Assembly (NCBI GenBank): GCA_000231825.2
Contig: JH720298.1
Span: 1,394,814-1,458,813 of the forward strand
Direction: 5' to 3'
Source: Tetrahymena elliotti 4EA
Taxonomy: Eukaryota > Ciliophora > Oligohymenophorea > Hymenostomatida > Tetrahymenidae
Length of the DNA stretch: 64,000 nt
Shown here: positions 61,247 to 64,000 of the stretch, piece after piece
Numbering within the stretch: the first letter of the stretch is position 1
How the letters are laid out: every line of letters starts with the position of its first letter
Program-made: the position numbers and the translations under genes
Notes under the pieces: generated by a model
What the model was told of the DNA's origin: nothing
The model's database searches: none
Seen by the model: the letters and a program-made list of their open reading frames with translations, nothing else

Positions 61247-64000
61247 ATGATAGAAAAGTCTAAAATATTAACTGCGATAGGAGTCATCGCTGCTGTTGTA
61301 ATATCTGTTTATGGAATTCACTCAATTTACATACATCATGAAGCTAATAGAATTGATCAATTTAGAAAGCACGCAGGCTTTTACTTCTTAAAAGAAGGTG
61401 TTTAATAAACTCAAGATGGAGGTTTTGTTGGTTTCCTTTCTTGGAAATCTGGTAAAAAGGAAAAAGAAGAACCTCTTTCTCCTGTGATTAGGGAATTAAA
61501 GGTTATTTTTAAAGTTGATGGTAAGAATGAATGTCAATTTAAAATTACTGATGTTGAAGATTCTAGATTTTAATTGCCTTATAATGAGCCTTTCCCTTTC
61601 ACTAAAGAGTAAGATCAAGCTAACAAATAACAAAGAATATTTGACTATAAGATAAGTTAAGTAGGAGAAAAGTTTTTCTTTGAATTATATAGAAAATCAA
61701 CTGGTTAAACAATTTTCTCAACAAAAGATCGTCCTATTTTATTCACAGACAAATATTTAGAAATATCAACTGAAATGAATGAAGAAATGATTTTTGGACT
61801 TGGAGATAGAAGAACTGATTTTTAAATTAAATCAGGTAAATATTCATTCTGGAATGCCGATGCTATGTGGATTGACAATGGTACTCCTGGAAAATCTATT
61901 TATGGATTCCATCCTATGTATTTGAGAAGAGAAATTGTAGAAAACAATTTCCATGTTACTCTTTTCAGAAACACTTATGCCTTATAAGTTGATTACCAAT
62001 AAAACTAATATTTGACTTACAAAACTATTGGAGGAAACCTCGATTTCAAATTCTTCTTAGGAGACTCTAACCCTGAGAATGCCATAAAGCTTTATCACAA
62101 TTACGTTAATGGTTGGATCCTTCATCCTTTCTGGGTTTAAGGTAATTTATTTTTAAAAATTTAATTTAGAAAATCTCATGTAAAATAACTTGGCTATATC
62201 TGATTGAAATTAAATTATTTATTTTATAGTTTATAACTATTAAATAAAAAATACAAAACAGAAAAAGAAGCAACTATTTACAATCTTACAATCTCAAAAG
62301 AATTAATCAGATTCATTATTATATAATATTTCAATTCCATATTTTACCAATCAAATACCAAAACAGATCCAATTTAGCATCGTTTAAAAAACTTTCACAT
62401 TATTCTACTAATATCACTTATTACTTACTTATTGAGAAAAATAGAAATTTCATTTATTTTGTTTACTTTCATCATTTTCATCTATTTGATCTTATTAAAA
62501 AAGTTGAACAAATTAAAATAAATAAAAGTTAAGGTTTTCTAGTTACTTTTAAGTTTTAAATAAGGTATTTTAAGTAAAAAAATGTTCATCATTTTATATT
62601 TAAAATCTAGAAAATCATATTAAATAGAATTAAATATCAATTGATATGAAAAAGTTTCTTTACAAATAAATATCAATACCTCTTTCATTCAAAATACAAA
62701 ACATAAAGAGAAACAAAAAATATCAATAGAATTAATCAGATAAATGTTACAAACAAAATACATTTACCTAGTGAATTCAATATTTGACCTATACAATTTA
62801 TAATAGACCAAAAATAGCATCAAAAATTTATTCATTGAAAGAAAAATGCTTGGATTATTTGACAGAAACAATTATCACTGCAAATATTATTAAATTTTAG
62901 ATTATAAAATACTTCATTCATTTTTTCTAAACATCAAATTTTAATAATTAATTAATTGAGTTGGTTTCGTCATTTTCGTCATAATGAATTTCTAAAAGAA
63001 AGTTGAAAAAATTGAATAATTAATAATGATAATATATTTGATGATATTTCTTTTATAGCAAGTCAAGAATTTACCATAGAATTTAACTATTAAAATACTG
63101 ATTAAATCAATTAATCGTTTGTTTTAAATCATGAATAGGTTTCCATTAATGCAGATGGGGGTATAAATCATCCGATTAGCTAATGGAAGTTTGGGATAAA
63201 TATAACTCCTTGCAAATTCCTATTGATTCTTTATGGTCAGATATTGATTATATGTACAAATATCAAGATTTCACTATCGATACTGAAAGATTTAATTTGA
63301 CTTAGATGCATTAAATTTACAATTTGTACATTCCATTTATTCATTTCAAATAAAGTCTAATATTTAAATAAATTATAAAAGATCTAATGCAGATGGCGTC
63401 CACTGGAGCAGCATTATTGATGTTGGTATTTCTATTGAAGAAGAGGGAGCTATTAAAGGATAAGAAATGAATATTTTTATTTAGAGTGCTAAAACTAAAG
63501 AACCTCTTATTGGTACTGTATGGCCAGGAAAGACTTATTTCCCTGATTTCAATCATCCTAATTCTACTGACTATTGGTATGAAGGATTTGTCAACTTAAC
63601 ATAATATGGTCTTCAATAAGATGGTATTTGGATTGATATGAATGAATATTCTAATTTTGTTACAGGCGAAGTTGGCAAAGATGAAAGTACTATTATGAAT
63701 GAAATCAGGACTTTCTTCACAAGCGAAAAGCCAGATCTTCCTTACAACCCATTATGTAAAATTAAATCAATTTCTTTTACCATTTTAATTTTAAACTCAT
63801 TCATAAAATTAAAAGAGGTTAGAAGATTAGATCATAGAACTCTCTCTTTGGATTCTATTCATTACAGTGGAGACTAAGCTGTGTTAGTAAATGCAACTAA
63901 AAACTACACTATTACTCAATACGACATGCACAACATTAACGGATTCGGTGAAGGTCTTGCTACTTATAAGGCTGCAAAGAGACTTGGAAAGAAGCTTACT
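61247..64000 (+). CDS. Second GH31 alpha-glucosidase, cut by window edge
   Basis: Tandem paralogue of the preceding gene, same strand. Exons seen: 61247-62141, 63139-63325, 63382-63755 and 63816 to the window edge; 547 codons are visible. The first three introns fall at the same positions and phases (1, 2, 1) as in the first copy, and exon 2 has the same length (187 nt). It keeps a hydrophobic N-terminus ([18 protein letters not shown]) and the motifs [48 protein letters not shown] and DGIWIDMNE with the nucleophile Asp. The acid/base region lies beyond the edge. The first intron is about 1 kb, twice that of the first copy. At exon 3/4 the split codon becomes TAG, read as Gln. Confidence 0.93.

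Overview
This window looks like macronuclear DNA of an oligohymenophorean ciliate, most likely Tetrahymena or a close relative. It is extremely A+T-rich. Long protein-like frames are full of in-frame TAA and TAG, which must encode glutamine, and end only at TGA. Introns are short to medium (51 to about 1,000 nt), A+T-rich and bounded by GT..AG. Most genes below were rebuilt by reading TAA/TAG as Gln and joining exons whose splice phases match. No bacterial, CRISPR, tRNA or rRNA feature was recognised.

Layout. 1-4.7 kb: three leucine-rich, LRR-like genes on the minus strand (one cut by the window edge, one intact at 610 aa, one with a disturbed frame). 4.7-11.2 kb: a long A+T-rich stretch without a recognised gene. 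11.4-15.9 kb (+): a TBC-domain Rab GTPase-activating protein. 17.8-18.3 kb (+): a small secreted-type protein of unknown family. 19.2-21.3 kb (-): a secreted or lysosomal acid lipase with a complete catalytic triad. 23.8-28.3 kb (-): a 1,198-aa Gln/Asn/Ser-rich protein. 31.4-34.5 kb (+): spliceosomal SF3A1. 36.9-40.9 kb (+): a 924-aa coiled-coil protein with an N-terminal VQG-repeat segment. 41.6-45.9 kb (-): a DHHC palmitoyltransferase. 48.2-50.4 kb (-): a single-pass membrane protein with acidic and polyglutamine tracts. 52.2-54.7 kb (+): spliceosomal SF3B2. 56.4-59.8 kb and 61.2-64.0 kb (+): two tandem GH31 alpha-glucosidases, the second cut by the window edge, with a possible gene relic between them.

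The genes do not form an operon or one pathway. Functional themes are endomembrane trafficking and digestion (TBC GAP, DHHC transferase, acid lipase, two GH31 glucosidases), as expected for a phagotroph, and U2 snRNP assembly (SF3A1 and SF3B2 lie 18 kb apart). Paralogy is local: the LRR-like cluster at one end and the GH31 pair at the other. Intergenic DNA holds many short tetranucleotide repeats and a few unexplained islands: a coding-like stretch near 11.2 kb, three short open frames, and a four-run G-tract at 23.65 kb.

Limits: everything was read by eye. Exon joins rest on phase, motif and continuity, not on transcripts. The 3' end of exon 2 in the TBC gene, the 5' end of the third LRR-like gene and the short ORFs remain uncertain.
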